A stretch of DNA of 7,258 nt from a bacterium (GTDB lineage Bacteria > Chloroflexota > Dormibacteria > UBA8260 > Bog-877): positions 1 to 7,258 of the forward strand of contig JAKABA010000197.1 in assembly GCA_021802115.1 (NCBI GenBank), read 5' to 3'. Made by a program: the position numbers and the translations under genes. Below, piece after piece: positions 1-6,744 of the stretch (the stretch's first letter is position 1; the number at the start of each line of letters is the position of its first letter). The notes under the pieces were generated by a model. It had not been told where the DNA came from and did not search any database. It worked only from the letters and a program-made list of their open reading frames with translations.

Positions 1-27
1 TTATGCATCTTATCGGATGGGGGCTCG

Positions 28-41
28 GTCGTCAAGACGAC
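28..41. repeat. Interrupted palindrome GTCGTC-AA-GACGAC
   Basis: Two perfect 6-base arms are separated by two bases. This size and symmetry are typical of a dimeric repressor operator (for example GntR- or TetR-type), and a two-base loop is too tight for an RNA hairpin. The gene it would serve may lie beyond the left edge of the window. Assignment as an operator is inference only. Confidence 0.3.
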
Positions 42-121
42 ACGTCGGCCCACTGATTCCGCCGAAGTCAAACCCTGGGTGCGGCTCCCCCCAGCCGCGT
101 GGGCGATCCAACCAACGGGGA

Positions 122-148
122 TCCCTCGGCCTGGACCAAGCCCAGGGA
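122..148. repeat. 27-base imperfect palindrome
   Basis: The sequence is symmetric about base 135. TCCCT (122-126) pairs with AGGGA (144-148), GGC (128-130) with GCC (140-142), and TGG (132-134) with CCA (136-138). Only the two position pairs between these blocks are mismatched. It could be a protein-binding site or a weak hairpin on either strand. No gene is assigned next to it. Confidence 0.3.
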
Positions 149-418
149 AGCATCCGCGGCAGCGGCGACGCCAGCCAGCCGCGGTCCGAACTCCGGCGCA
201 AACCCTGGGACTGAGCAGCATCTCAGCAGCCCTGACCCACGGGCCCCAACCGCTCGCGGCGCGGCGGTGCAAGCCGGATGGTGGCGCCGGGGTCAAGTGC
301 GCCCCTCCTTGGTCGCCCCAGTGGTCCGCAAAGCGGGGGTGGCGGAGGACGTGCCCGGGGGGGTGCCTGCGCAGTGACAGCCCAGATCGTCGGCACACCC
401 TGCCTCCGATGGAGTCAG

Positions 419-457
419 GCCCACCCGTCCACCCGCTCGGAGCGAAGGGCCGTGGGC
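419..457 (-). terminator. Possible hairpin terminator after the dynamin gene
   Basis: Read on the minus strand, this begins 7 bases after the dynamin stop codon. GCCCAC (457-452) can pair with GTGGGC (424-419). Inside, a small CGCT-N3-AGCG hairpin (434-444) can form. No U-rich tract follows, so this is not a classic intrinsic terminator, although many high-GC bacteria use hairpins without U tracts. Its position right after the last gene of the minus-strand cluster is the main support. Confidence 0.3.
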
Positions 458-464
458 TCTTGAG

Positions 465-2243
465 CTATCGGTTCGACCGTATCTCCCTCTCCAGCTCCTC
501 GATCAGGCGCCCACGGCGAGCCAGGGCGATCAGTGCCTCCTCCTGCCGCCCGATCCCGGACGACCTGCTCTCGGCGGCCGCCGCCACGGCCCGGCGAACG
601 GTGGCCTCCAGGGAGTCCAGAGCGGTGGCCAGCTCCCGCCTCCACTCCTGCTCGCGCAATTTCAGACGCTCCACCGCGTCGTGGCGGATCCGCCCGCAGT
701 GCCGGTCCACGAGTTCCTCGCCCCGTCTCAGGGCGTCGCGGCGGGCGAGCCCGGTCCCGGCGGTGCCCGGGAGCAGCCCCTTGACCGCCGATGAGAGACG
801 CTCCAGCGCCAGATCCTCGATTTTGATCAAGATCAGCCGCCGGCTGCTCGGCTGAAGCGCAGTTCCCAGGGACATCTGGTCCAGGCTCACCTCGAACACA
901 TCCGAGATGACCTTGACCGCGGCGGCGATCAGAGCGTTGGTCCGGTCAGCGTGCCGGCCGGCGATCTCCGCCATCCCGGTCGCCAGCTCCGCCTCCAACT
1001 GAGGGGCGAACCGGCCGACCTCGTCAGTTATCAGCGCCGCGAGCCGTCGCTCCAGCCTCGGACGCAGGTCGTGGGGCCCGCTACGGATCTCCTCTTCCAC
1101 CGCCTCTCGCACCCTTGCCTCGCCCAGCTGGCGAAATCGGTGGATGGCGGGATCCAGGGAGTCCGCCACCAGCCGCCGGATGTCCCCGGCGAGAATCTCC
1201 TCCGCCTCCAGCCGCTGGCGGGTGACCTCTTGGAGCCGCCCCTCGAGCACGGCGATGCGGCGATCGGCCTCCTCCGAGGAGAGGGTCAGAGCCGCACGCT
1301 CCAGCTGCAGGGCCTGGCGTTCCTGGTGCACCGACCGGAGGGCCACCTCCTCGGCCCTATGCAGCAGGAACTGGCCACGCTCTTGGACCAGAAACCGCTC
1401 CAGGGCAGCCGTCAGCTCCTGGAACCCCGCGTCCCGCGCCCGGGCCGAGATCGGATAAAGGGCTGGAGGGTCGCCCGGGGCGACCTGTTCGAGCACCGAC
1501 CTCACGAAGTTGGTCGCCTGCTGCAGCTCCTCACGGTCGAGCAGGTCGGCCTTGTTGAGAGCGAAGATCAGGCGGCTGACCTGTCCGCGCGCGGCGGCCA
1601 GAAAGTCCAACTCGGCTCTGCTCGCAGGACTGTCGACCGAGAGCACGAAGAGCGCGGCGTCAGCCTGGGCGAGCAGCTCATAGGCGGCCTCGGTGTTGTG
1701 GGCGTGGATCGACCCGATTCCGGGCGTGTCCACCAAGATGACGCCCGATCTCAAGATCGGGGCTGGGTGCTGGATCAGCACTCGGACCACGCCCCTGCGG
1801 TTACCCGGGTTTCCGGTCTCGGTGGCGTACTCACGCAGGGCGGTGGGGTCGATCGTCACACATCCCCCCGAGGCCAGCTCCACCGTCACCTGCGACTCGG
1901 CTCCGAACTGGACCAGCAGCGGGACGGAGGTCATCGGGATCACCCCCACCGGCATCACCTCGGCGCCCAGCAGGGAGTTGATCAGGGTGCTCTTGCCGCG
2001 CTTGAACTCACCCAGGACCGCCAGGGTGAGCCGGCCCTCGGCGAGTCGGCCGGAGGCCGCGGCGCGAGTCTCCGCTTCCGCCTGGGCTCCTCGCGCTTGG
2101 GCCATCTCCGCCAAGCGGTCGAGGATTGTGACCAACTGGCTGCGTCGCGCCTGCCACTCGGTCAGCGACGAGGCTCGGTCTGGACCCACGTCCCGGTCAC
2201 CTGGGGACGGGTTGGCGCGATGGAAGAGTGGGCTTGCGGTCAC
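465..2243 (-). CDS. Dynamin-like GTPase (bacterial dynamin family)
   Basis: This 592-residue protein has all the GTPase signatures of a bacterial dynamin-like protein. They are the P-loop GEFKRGKS (78-85), a switch-I threonine (T105 in IPMTSVP), DTPG (172-175), NKAD (230-233) and a G5-like ISA (265-267). A long Arg/Glu-rich helical part follows, with predicted coiled coil around 300-360 and 560-590. This would correspond to the neck/trunk region. No clear transmembrane hairpin is visible; the moderately hydrophobic 462-497 segment could be a membrane-contacting paddle. Known family members bind and remodel membranes using GTP, in division, membrane repair or stress. The GTG start at 2243 has AGAGG five bases upstream. 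It is the last gene of a minus-strand cluster, 114 bases after the transporter gene. No second dynamin lies beside it, unlike DynA/DynB-type pairs. Family assignment is firm; the cellular role is unknown. Confidence 0.92.
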   Translation of the reverse strand: MTASPLFHRANPSPGDRDVGPDRASSLTEWQARRSQLVTILDRLAEMAQARGAQAEAETRAAASGRLAEGRLTLAVLGEFKRGKSTLINSLLGAEVMPVGVIPMTSVPLLVQFGAESQVTVELASGGCVTIDPTALREYATETGNPGNRRGVVRVLIQHPAPILRSGVILVDTPGIGSIHAHNTEAAYELLAQADAALFVLSVDSPASRAELDFLAAARGQVSRLIFALNKADLLDREELQQATNFVRSVLEQVAPGDPPALYPISARARDAGFQELTAALERFLVQERGQFLLHRAEEVALRSVHQERQALQLERAALTLSSEEADRRIAVLEGRLQEVTRQRLEAEEILAGDIRRLVADSLDPAIHRFRQLGEARVREAVEEEIRSGPHDLRPRLERRLAALITDEVGRFAPQLEAELATGMAEIAGRHADRTNALIAAAVKVISDVFEVSLDQMSLGTALQPSSRRLILIKIEDLALERLSSAVKGLLPGTAGTGLARRDALRRGEELVDRHCGRIRHDAVERLKLREQEWRRELATALDSLEATVRRAVAAAAESRSSGIGRQEEALIALARRGRLIEELEREIRSNR

Positions 2244-2251
2244 GACATCCT

Positions 2252-2271
2252 CTGGGCTTGGTGGATCCCAG
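2252..2271 (-). promoter_or_regulatory. Leader hairpin touching the dynamin ribosome binding site
   Basis: CTGGG and CCCAG arms (5 bp, 10-base loop) lie directly ahead of the dynamin gene on the minus strand. The likely Shine-Dalgarno AGAGG (2253-2249) shares two bases with the second arm. Folding could therefore partly mask the ribosome binding site. Five base pairs is weak, so this could be chance. Confidence 0.2.
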
Positions 2272-2357
2272 TAGAAGCCATCAGCCGGTTAGCCCCGGCG
2301 GCGGCGGGCCTCATCGCCATCGCCGACTGTAGCAGAGCAGGTGCTGGGAGGCGACGC

Positions 2358-3581
2358 TCAGTTGGGAGTCGCGGCGGCACCGCCAGACAAGAGCCGCGAG
2401 CCGGCCACGGACCCCAGCGACAGCGCCATCCAGGCGGCGGCATAGGCGAAGCCCACCGTGGGGGACACCGCCACATAGAGAAGGCCCACCACGGCCGACG
2501 AGGTGAAGTCGCCGACCGCCTGGGTTGCCCCCAGCAACCCGAAGCCGCTGCCCCGCAGATGGTCGGGTAGCAGCCGGGCGAACAGGGTGGACTCCGCCGT
2601 CTCAGCCAGGCCAATCCCCGCTCCCGCCAGGAGGAAGGCCACCAGCAGCAGCAGCGGTGCGTGCAGCGGCAGGGCAAAGCCCGTGTAGGCCAGGATGTAC
2701 AACCCGGCACCGGTGGCGAAGACGACCCTGGGGTTGGAGCGATCCAGCCAGTGCCCCCCGAGCAGGGCCACCACCGCCCCGAAGGCGTTGTGACCGCTGT
2801 ACAGGAGGATGGCAAGCAGGGTGGCCAGGGCCAGGGTGGTGGCGTCATTGTGCAGCAGCTGGGTGGCGCGCAGGATGAGCAGGGTGGTGGCGACGTTGCC
2901 CAGTTCGAAGAGCGCGATCGGGATGAGGGCCCGGACCACGCCCGCGTGGCGCAGGGCCGAGAACTCCAAGCGCAGCCGCCGGGGCACGATGCTGGAACCC
3001 TCGCGCCGGGCCTGCTGGGCCGCGACGGAGATTGTCAGGGCCGCCAGGGCCCCGGGGACGAAGGCGAAGTAGATAGCGGGGCGGATGCCCACCCAGGCCA
3101 CCAGCCCTGCCGCCAGCAGCGGTCCCACCACTGCGCCCAGGTTGTCTCCGGCCCGCTCCAGACCGAAGGCCCGACCGTAGCCATGCTCAGGGGCGAGCGA
3201 TGCCAGCAGGCTGTCGCGCGCCGGGGAGCGCACCCCCCGGGATGTCCAGGCGATCGCCCTCAGGACCCCCACCTGCCAGGCGGCGACGCAGAGCCCGATG
3301 GCTCCGGTGGCGACCGCGGTGCCAAGGTATCCGCTGCTGGCCAGGCGGCCGCGGCGTCGCTGATCGTTGGCCAGGGGGCCCGACAGCAGCTTGGCTACCC
3401 CGGTCAGGGCGTCGCTGATGCCCTCGATCAGCCCCAGAGTGGCGGCGCTGGAGTGCAGCACCGAGACCAGAAATGTGGGCAGGATGGCGGTGGCGATCTC
3501 ATGCCCGGAGTCGGAGAAGAAGCTGGTCAGGCCGACGCTGGCGACACCCCTGCTCAACCAGGAGCTGCGGCGTTCTGTCAC
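2358..3581 (-). CDS. Major facilitator superfamily transporter
   Basis: This 407-residue, very hydrophobic protein has about 12 predicted membrane helices in two halves, joined by a basic loop near 190-215 (ARREG, RRLRLE). The N-terminal half carries a degenerate MFS motif A after the second helix (GPLANDQRRRGR, 68-79). It also has the stretch SRGVRSPARDSLLAS (114-128) and, further on, GRAFGLERAGDNLGAVVGP (136-154). That block resembles the conserved 'GKGiRtaPRDALia ... GraFGfhRamDt.GAv.GP' pattern of a widespread uncharacterised MFS subgroup. Substrate cannot be read from sequence; drug or small-metabolite export or import are both possible. The start is GTG at 3581 with no good Shine-Dalgarno sequence, and no better in-frame start was found. 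It lies 70 bases downstream of the dehydrogenase gene on the same strand, so co-transcription is plausible. Confidence 0.9.
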   Translation of the reverse strand: MTERRSSWLSRGVASVGLTSFFSDSGHEIATAILPTFLVSVLHSSAATLGLIEGISDALTGVAKLLSGPLANDQRRRGRLASSGYLGTAVATGAIGLCVAAWQVGVLRAIAWTSRGVRSPARDSLLASLAPEHGYGRAFGLERAGDNLGAVVGPLLAAGLVAWVGIRPAIYFAFVPGALAALTISVAAQQARREGSSIVPRRLRLEFSALRHAGVVRALIPIALFELGNVATTLLILRATQLLHNDATTLALATLLAILLYSGHNAFGAVVALLGGHWLDRSNPRVVFATGAGLYILAYTGFALPLHAPLLLLVAFLLAGAGIGLAETAESTLFARLLPDHLRGSGFGLLGATQAVGDFTSSAVVGLLYVAVSPTVGFAYAAAWMALSLGSVAGSRLLSGGAAATPN

Positions 3582-3651
3582 CGGGAGTTGCCGGATCTCA
3601 TCGCCCGGCTGTCGACCCCGGTCCGTCCGCGCGGCCGCACCCCAGGTGGTT

Positions 3652-4695
3652 TCAGGGCACGGTCACCACGATCTTGCCGGTGAAGGAGCCCGACGCCAGT
3701 CTGGCAAATGCCTCCCTCGCCTGCGCCAGCGGGAAGGTGGAGTCGATGAGGGGGTGGAGATGGACGAGCTCCACAAGGGACAAGAGTGAGGCGAGTTCTG
3801 ATCTCGTGCCCATCATCGATCCCAAGACGCGCAGCTGCCGCCAGAAGACCCGCCGCAGATCAGACGGAGGATCGCTGCCCGCGGTGGCACCGGCGACCAC
3901 GACCGCTCCCCCCCGCCGGAGGACCCGCAGGCTGCTGGCCCAGGTGGCCTCGCCCACCGACTCGATCACGGCGTCCACCCCCTCCCCGTCGGTCAGGCTG
4001 AGCACCTGGGACACTGCCTCCCGACCGGTCGCCACCACGTGGTGGGCCCCGCGGTCGAGGGCCGCCTGGCGCTTGGCGTCGGACCGGCTGCTGACAATCA
4101 CCCTCAAGCCGGCGGCCAGAGCCAGGGCTTGGGCCGCGGTCGAGAGACCGCCACCCCCGCCCTGGATGAGGACGCTGTCTCCTGGGCGAAGGGCGGCCTT
4201 GGTGAAGAGCATCCGGTAGGCGGTCAGGTAGGCGGTCGGCAGGCAGGCGGCCTCAGCCGGGCTCAGGCCGGCGGGCGCCGCCAGGATGTTCTGAGCGGGC
4301 ACCAGGCAGAACTCCCCCAGGGTTCCATCGTATGGCCCCTCGGTGAGCATCGCGAAATGGCGGCAGAGGGTCTCGTCCCCCCCCAGGCAGGCGCGGCAGC
4401 GGCCGCAGCTGATCACCGCGTGGGCAACCACCTCAGTGCCGACCGCTGCGGTCTGGACGGTGTCCGGGCCGTAGGAGTCCACCCTGCCCGCCACATCGCA
4501 GCCGAGGATCCTCGGAAGTCGACTCGGTGGGGCTCCCACCCCCCGAAGCGTCCAGAGGTCGTGGTGATTGAGCGAGGCGGCGGAGACCGCCAGCCGGACC
4601 CAGCCCGGCGGCGGTTGGGGGTCCTGCACCTCCCCGATCTCCAACTTGGTCAGCGGTTGATCGGCATCGGCCCCCACCGCGTACGCAGCCAGCAT
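3652..4695 (-). CDS. Medium-chain dehydrogenase/reductase, zinc-type ADH / quinone reductase-like
   Basis: This 347-residue protein has the two-domain MDR layout: a GroES-like catalytic domain (about 1-150) and a Rossmann domain (about 165-310). Four structural-zinc cysteines are present (C97, C100, C103, C111; C-x2-C-x2-C-x7-C). The nucleotide-binding turn is GGGGGLS (179-185), followed by SSRSDAKR (202-209), whose Ser/Arg/Lys content hints at NADPH. The catalytic zinc site is not canonical: the usual first Cys position reads Asn (N43 in NHHD), and the usual His-Glu pair reads C66-D67 (GCDVAG). This pattern occurs in zinc-binding dehydrogenases of the quinone-oxidoreductase side of the family. 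The substrate is unknown. I chose ATG 4695 because GGGAGG (4709-4704) sits 8 bases ahead; a GTG at 4704 would lie inside that site. It is the first gene of the minus-strand cluster and divergent from the PucR regulator. Confidence 0.88.
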   Translation of the reverse strand: MLAAYAVGADADQPLTKLEIGEVQDPQPPPGWVRLAVSAASLNHHDLWTLRGVGAPPSRLPRILGCDVAGRVDSYGPDTVQTAAVGTEVVAHAVISCGRCRACLGGDETLCRHFAMLTEGPYDGTLGEFCLVPAQNILAAPAGLSPAEAACLPTAYLTAYRMLFTKAALRPGDSVLIQGGGGGLSTAAQALALAAGLRVIVSSRSDAKRQAALDRGAHHVVATGREAVSQVLSLTDGEGVDAVIESVGEATWASSLRVLRRGGAVVVAGATAGSDPPSDLRRVFWRQLRVLGSMMGTRSELASLLSLVELVHLHPLIDSTFPLAQAREAFARLASGSFTGKIVVTVP

Positions 4696-4709
4696 CGCAG
4701 GCACCTCCC

Positions 4710-4721
4710 ACCCGTGCGGGT
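4710..4721. promoter_or_regulatory. Inverted repeat ACCCG-TG-CGGGT upstream of ADH
   Basis: Two perfect 5-base arms separated by two bases sit immediately upstream of the dehydrogenase's Shine-Dalgarno sequence. Placement between a regulator gene and its divergent neighbour makes it a candidate operator. This is inference from symmetry and position only; the binding sequences of PucR proteins vary. Confidence 0.25.
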
Positions 4722-4964
4722 AAGCTCCCAGTCCGTCCTCGACCTGGGGGTCAGTCTATCGAGGGGCCGTGGCATGACGCAGATCCCTGCGGCGGTGCGC
4801 AACTCGCCGACCCATTGCACCATCCTGTGCGTGGCCGCCGAGTCCGGCAACCGGCGCCCGGTGCTCCCACGCGAGGAGTGTCGCGGCAATCCGCTTACCA
4901 AAGTTCCGTGCGGTGGCAACGGCGGCAGCCGCCTCGGTCAGAGTGCCAGCCGACAGCTCTGATC

Positions 4965-4970
4965 TATTCT
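4965..4970 (+). promoter_or_regulatory. Candidate -10 box TATTCT for the PucR gene
   Basis: TATTCT matches four of six consensus bases. It would place transcription start near 4977, giving a leader of about 60 bases to ATG 5040, or a leaderless message beginning at ATG 4980. No good -35 is visible. Confidence 0.25.
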
Positions 4971-5039
4971 TCGATGACGATGGCAGCCACGCCAAGAGCG
5001 GCGCGAAGAGCCCGGCCACACCGGCCCGGCTACGAAGGT

Positions 5040-6281
5040 ATGCCCTCCGTCAGCCCGGTCATCATCCAGTCTCTGAGGACCCGCATGGACCGGGTGTCCC
5101 GGAGGATGGCGATCGAGATGGCGCGCACCATCCCCGTGGCCGAAGGTGTGGACGGGGGCTCAGCCTTCGGCAGCGAGGTGCTGGCCGCCTGCCGAGAGGG
5201 GGTAGGCACCCTGCTCTCGCTGTGGGCGGAGTCGCGAGGGCCCTCGCATGTAGAGCTGCAGCAGCTGTCGCGGATGGGTGGGCGGCTCGCGAGCACGGGA
5301 GTCCCTTTGGATGCCATCCTGCGCGCCTACCGGGTAGCGGCCCTGGTGATCTGGCAGCACGTCATCGATGTGGTGCGCAACCACCCCGAGATCGACGCCC
5401 AGTCCGTCCTCACCGCCGTCGGCCCGCTGTTCGACTACCTCGACTCGATCAGCGTGGCGGTCAGCACCAGCTATCTGGAGACCAGGGAGCGGACCAGGCG
5501 CGAGCAGGACCGTCAGTACGATCAATTCTTCGCCGAGGTCCTGCAGGGGACCGCCGATCAGGAAATGGTGGCACGCGCGGCCGCCGGAGGCACCGTGCTG
5601 GAGTTCCCCTATCAGGTGGTGGTCAGCGCCGCCGACGACACCTCGGCGGAGGCAACCATCGCCACCGCCTGGATGGTGGTCGGGGCCCAGGTTGCCCTCT
5701 ACCAGTCGACGGTCGTGGCTCTGGTCCCCGCCCAGGTCAAGATCACCACCCTGCAACGGCTCTTGCGGGTGGCCGTGGGCAGGGACGCCGTGCCCTGGGA
5801 CATCGCCTGCGGACCGGTCGCCAGCGACCTGGCCAGTGTTCCCGCGGCGACCAGGGCGGCCAGGGACGCCCTGGTCGTGGGGCAGGTCCTCATGCCCGAC
5901 CAGCATCTGTACCACTCCAGCCAGCTCCATCCCTACCTGGGCTGGCTGCACGACCTGCCCGGCCTGTCCGACTTCGTCTCCGGTACCCTGGGGCCGCTGC
6001 TGGCCCGGGAGCAGGTCCGCCGGACCCCTTTGCGCGAAACCCTGGAGGCCGTCCTCACCTGTGGCGGCCTGTCCGAGGCAGCTCGAGCTCTGGGGATTCA
6101 CCGCCACACCCTCCTGTACCGGATGGAGAGGATCGAAGGGTTGATCGGCCCCTGGGACCGCGCGGACGACCGGCTGAGGCTTGAGCTGGCGCTGCGCGGC
6201 TACCGGCTCCTGGAGGCCGTGGCCGACGAGCTGCTACCGGTCCCGACCGGCTCGCTCCACCTCACCGGAGGAGTGGCTTGA
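5040..6281 (+). CDS. PucR-family transcriptional regulator
   Basis: From ATG 5040 the protein has 413 residues. The N-terminal part (about 10-145) is helical, with GVPLDAILRAYRVAALVIWQ, a signature resembling the RsbRD-type N-terminal sensor fold found in many PucR proteins. A middle part of about 160-300 matches the usual position of the degenerate GGDEF-like domain. The C-terminal 331-372 segment (LRETLEAVL ... LSEAARALGIHRHTLLYRMERI) is the PucR-type helix-turn-helix. The founding member regulates purine catabolism, but relatives control many catabolic and transport genes, so no ligand is assigned. Start choice: codons from 5040 on have almost all G/C third bases, while 4980-5039 do not. 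ATG 5085 has the best Shine-Dalgarno (GAGG, 6-base spacing) and is a real alternative, as is a leaderless ATG 4980. It is divergent from the ADH/MFS/dynamin cluster and may regulate it. Confidence 0.85.
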   Translation: MPSVSPVIIQSLRTRMDRVSRRMAIEMARTIPVAEGVDGGSAFGSEVLAACREGVGTLLSLWAESRGPSHVELQQLSRMGGRLASTGVPLDAILRAYRVAALVIWQHVIDVVRNHPEIDAQSVLTAVGPLFDYLDSISVAVSTSYLETRERTRREQDRQYDQFFAEVLQGTADQEMVARAAAGGTVLEFPYQVVVSAADDTSAEATIATAWMVVGAQVALYQSTVVALVPAQVKITTLQRLLRVAVGRDAVPWDIACGPVASDLASVPAATRAARDALVVGQVLMPDQHLYHSSQLHPYLGWLHDLPGLSDFVSGTLGPLLAREQVRRTPLRETLEAVLTCGGLSEAARALGIHRHTLLYRMERIEGLIGPWDRADDRLRLELALRGYRLLEAVADELLPVPTGSLHLTGGVA

Positions 6282-6291
6282 ATTCTTCATG

Positions 6292-6309
6292 GCGGCCGCT
6301 CTTGGCCGC
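6292..6309 (+). terminator. Short GC hairpin after the PucR gene
   Basis: GCGGCC (6292-6297) pairs perfectly with GGCCGC (6304-6309) around a 6-base loop, 10 bases after the PucR stop codon. There is no T tract, so it is at best a weak terminator. It may equally be chance in GC-rich DNA. Confidence 0.22.
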
Positions 6310-6313
6310 GGCC

Positions 6314-6319
6314 GATACT
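6314..6319 (+). promoter_or_regulatory. Candidate -10 box GATACT for the small membrane gene
   Basis: GATACT ends nine bases before ATG 6329. That would place transcription start near or at the start codon and imply a leaderless or nearly leaderless message. This fits the absence of a well-spaced Shine-Dalgarno sequence. No convincing -35 is present. Confidence 0.25.
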
Positions 6320-6328
6320 CACTAGGGT

Positions 6329-6712
6329 ATGGCGTCTCGCGACCGCCCCGATCGCCGCAGCGACAGCATCTTGGTGGTGGTGCCCCTGCTGGGAGCGCTC
6401 GATGTCGCCAGCTTCCTTAGAAGCCGTTGGCGCAGCCTGTTCGCGGCTTCAACCGGGCGAGCTCTGGGATCGGTTGTCGGCTTGCTGATGTGGTCCGCCT
6501 TGGCGGGCGCAGCCTGGACGGAGCGCGCCTCGGGTCGGCATCGTGTTCCGTCGGCCGTCACCACGTGCCTGGCGGCTGTTTGTGGGCTGGGCAACCTGGC
6601 TCTGATGGCGATCCACTTCAGGGTGGGCAAGGGCCGGGCACGGGCGGTGGTGGGGGGCATGCTGGGAGCGCTCGCCGGAGTTGCTGCCGTAGATCGTGTC
6701 CTCCACCGCTGA
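6329..6712 (+). CDS. Small four-helix membrane protein of unknown function
   Basis: I do not recognise this 127-residue protein. It has a charged N-terminus (RDRPDRRSD), then four probable membrane helices: about 14-30 (ILVVVPLLGALDVASFL), 44-63, 75-95 and 103-122. The connecting loops are short and basic (RSRWR, SGRHR, RVGKGRAR). No catalytic motif, signal-peptidase site or known family signature is visible. The start at 6329 has no good Shine-Dalgarno sequence; a -10-like GATACT nine bases upstream suggests leaderless translation. It lies 47 bases after the PucR gene on the same strand and could be read through from it. Third-position GC is high, which supports coding. The coding call is fairly sure; the function is unknown. 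Confidence 0.65.
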   Translation: MASRDRPDRRSDSILVVVPLLGALDVASFLRSRWRSLFAASTGRALGSVVGLLMWSALAGAAWTERASGRHRVPSAVTTCLAAVCGLGNLALMAIHFRVGKGRARAVVGGMLGALAGVAAVDRVLHR

Positions 6713-6744
6713 TCGCGGGCCACGACTGACCAGAGGTGAGCCGC

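Larger units (their letters stand above)
1..464. other. Intergenic region without a convincing gene
   Basis: I see no credible gene here. Open frames of 61-92 codons exist (for example plus 99-377, GTG start, rich in Ala, Pro and Gly), but their third-position GC is visibly lower than in the true genes. None has a clear ribosome binding site or a recognisable domain. The stretch holds several short inverted repeats: GTCGTC-AA-GACGAC at 28-41, GCGGCT-N6-AGCCGC at 81-98, a near-perfect odd-length palindrome at 122-148 centred on base 135, and CTGAG-N6-CTCAG at 211-226. The 11-mer CAAACCCTGGG occurs at both 69-79 and 199-209. On the minus strand this region is the 3' flank of the dynamin-like gene. 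Confidence 0.6.
4696..5039. promoter_or_regulatory. Divergent intergenic region between the ADH and PucR genes
   Basis: This stretch should hold the promoters for both divergent genes. Candidate boxes are weak. On the plus strand, TATTCT (4965-4970) is a plausible -10 for the regulator. On the minus strand, TAGACT (4762-4757) with a poor -35 could serve the dehydrogenase. Inverted repeats that might bind the regulator are ACCCG-TG-CGGGT (4710-4721) and GACC-N4-GGTC (4741-4752). A minus-strand open frame of 87 codons (5019-4756) overlaps the regulator's N-terminus. Its third-position GC is lower than in the true genes, so I regard it as noncoding. Confidence 0.45.

Noticed and set aside
99..377. 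92-codon GTG-started plus-strand frame in the left intergenic region
   Set aside because: Third-position GC is only moderate, there is no Shine-Dalgarno sequence, and no domain is visible. It is possible but not supported well enough to call.
135..2262. 11-base inverted repeat ACCAAGCCCAG flanking the dynamin gene (135-145 plus, 2262-2252 minus)
   Set aside because: Over a 7 kb window with both strands, several 11-base matches are expected by chance. There are no mobile-element genes or target duplications.
951..2570. 539-codon plus-strand open frame opposite the dynamin gene, running into the transporter gene
   Set aside because: It is antisense to two well-supported genes. It is rich in Gly, Gln, His and Arg with no domain, as expected from reading GC-biased codons backwards.
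2661..3683. 340-codon plus-strand open frame opposite the MFS gene
   Set aside because: It is a low-complexity Gly/Gln/Arg/Asp-rich shadow of a clear membrane transporter.
4756..5019. 87-codon minus-strand frame between the ADH and PucR genes
   Set aside because: It overlaps the likely promoter region, and its third-position GC is weaker than in the real genes. No clear ribosome binding site or domain is visible.
4913..6184. 423-codon plus-strand frame overlapping the PucR gene, and a 315-codon minus-strand frame (5160-6107)
   Set aside because: Both are alternative-frame shadows of the PucR gene, which has recognisable domains and proper codon bias. The shadow frames are Arg/Gly/Pro-rich without domains.
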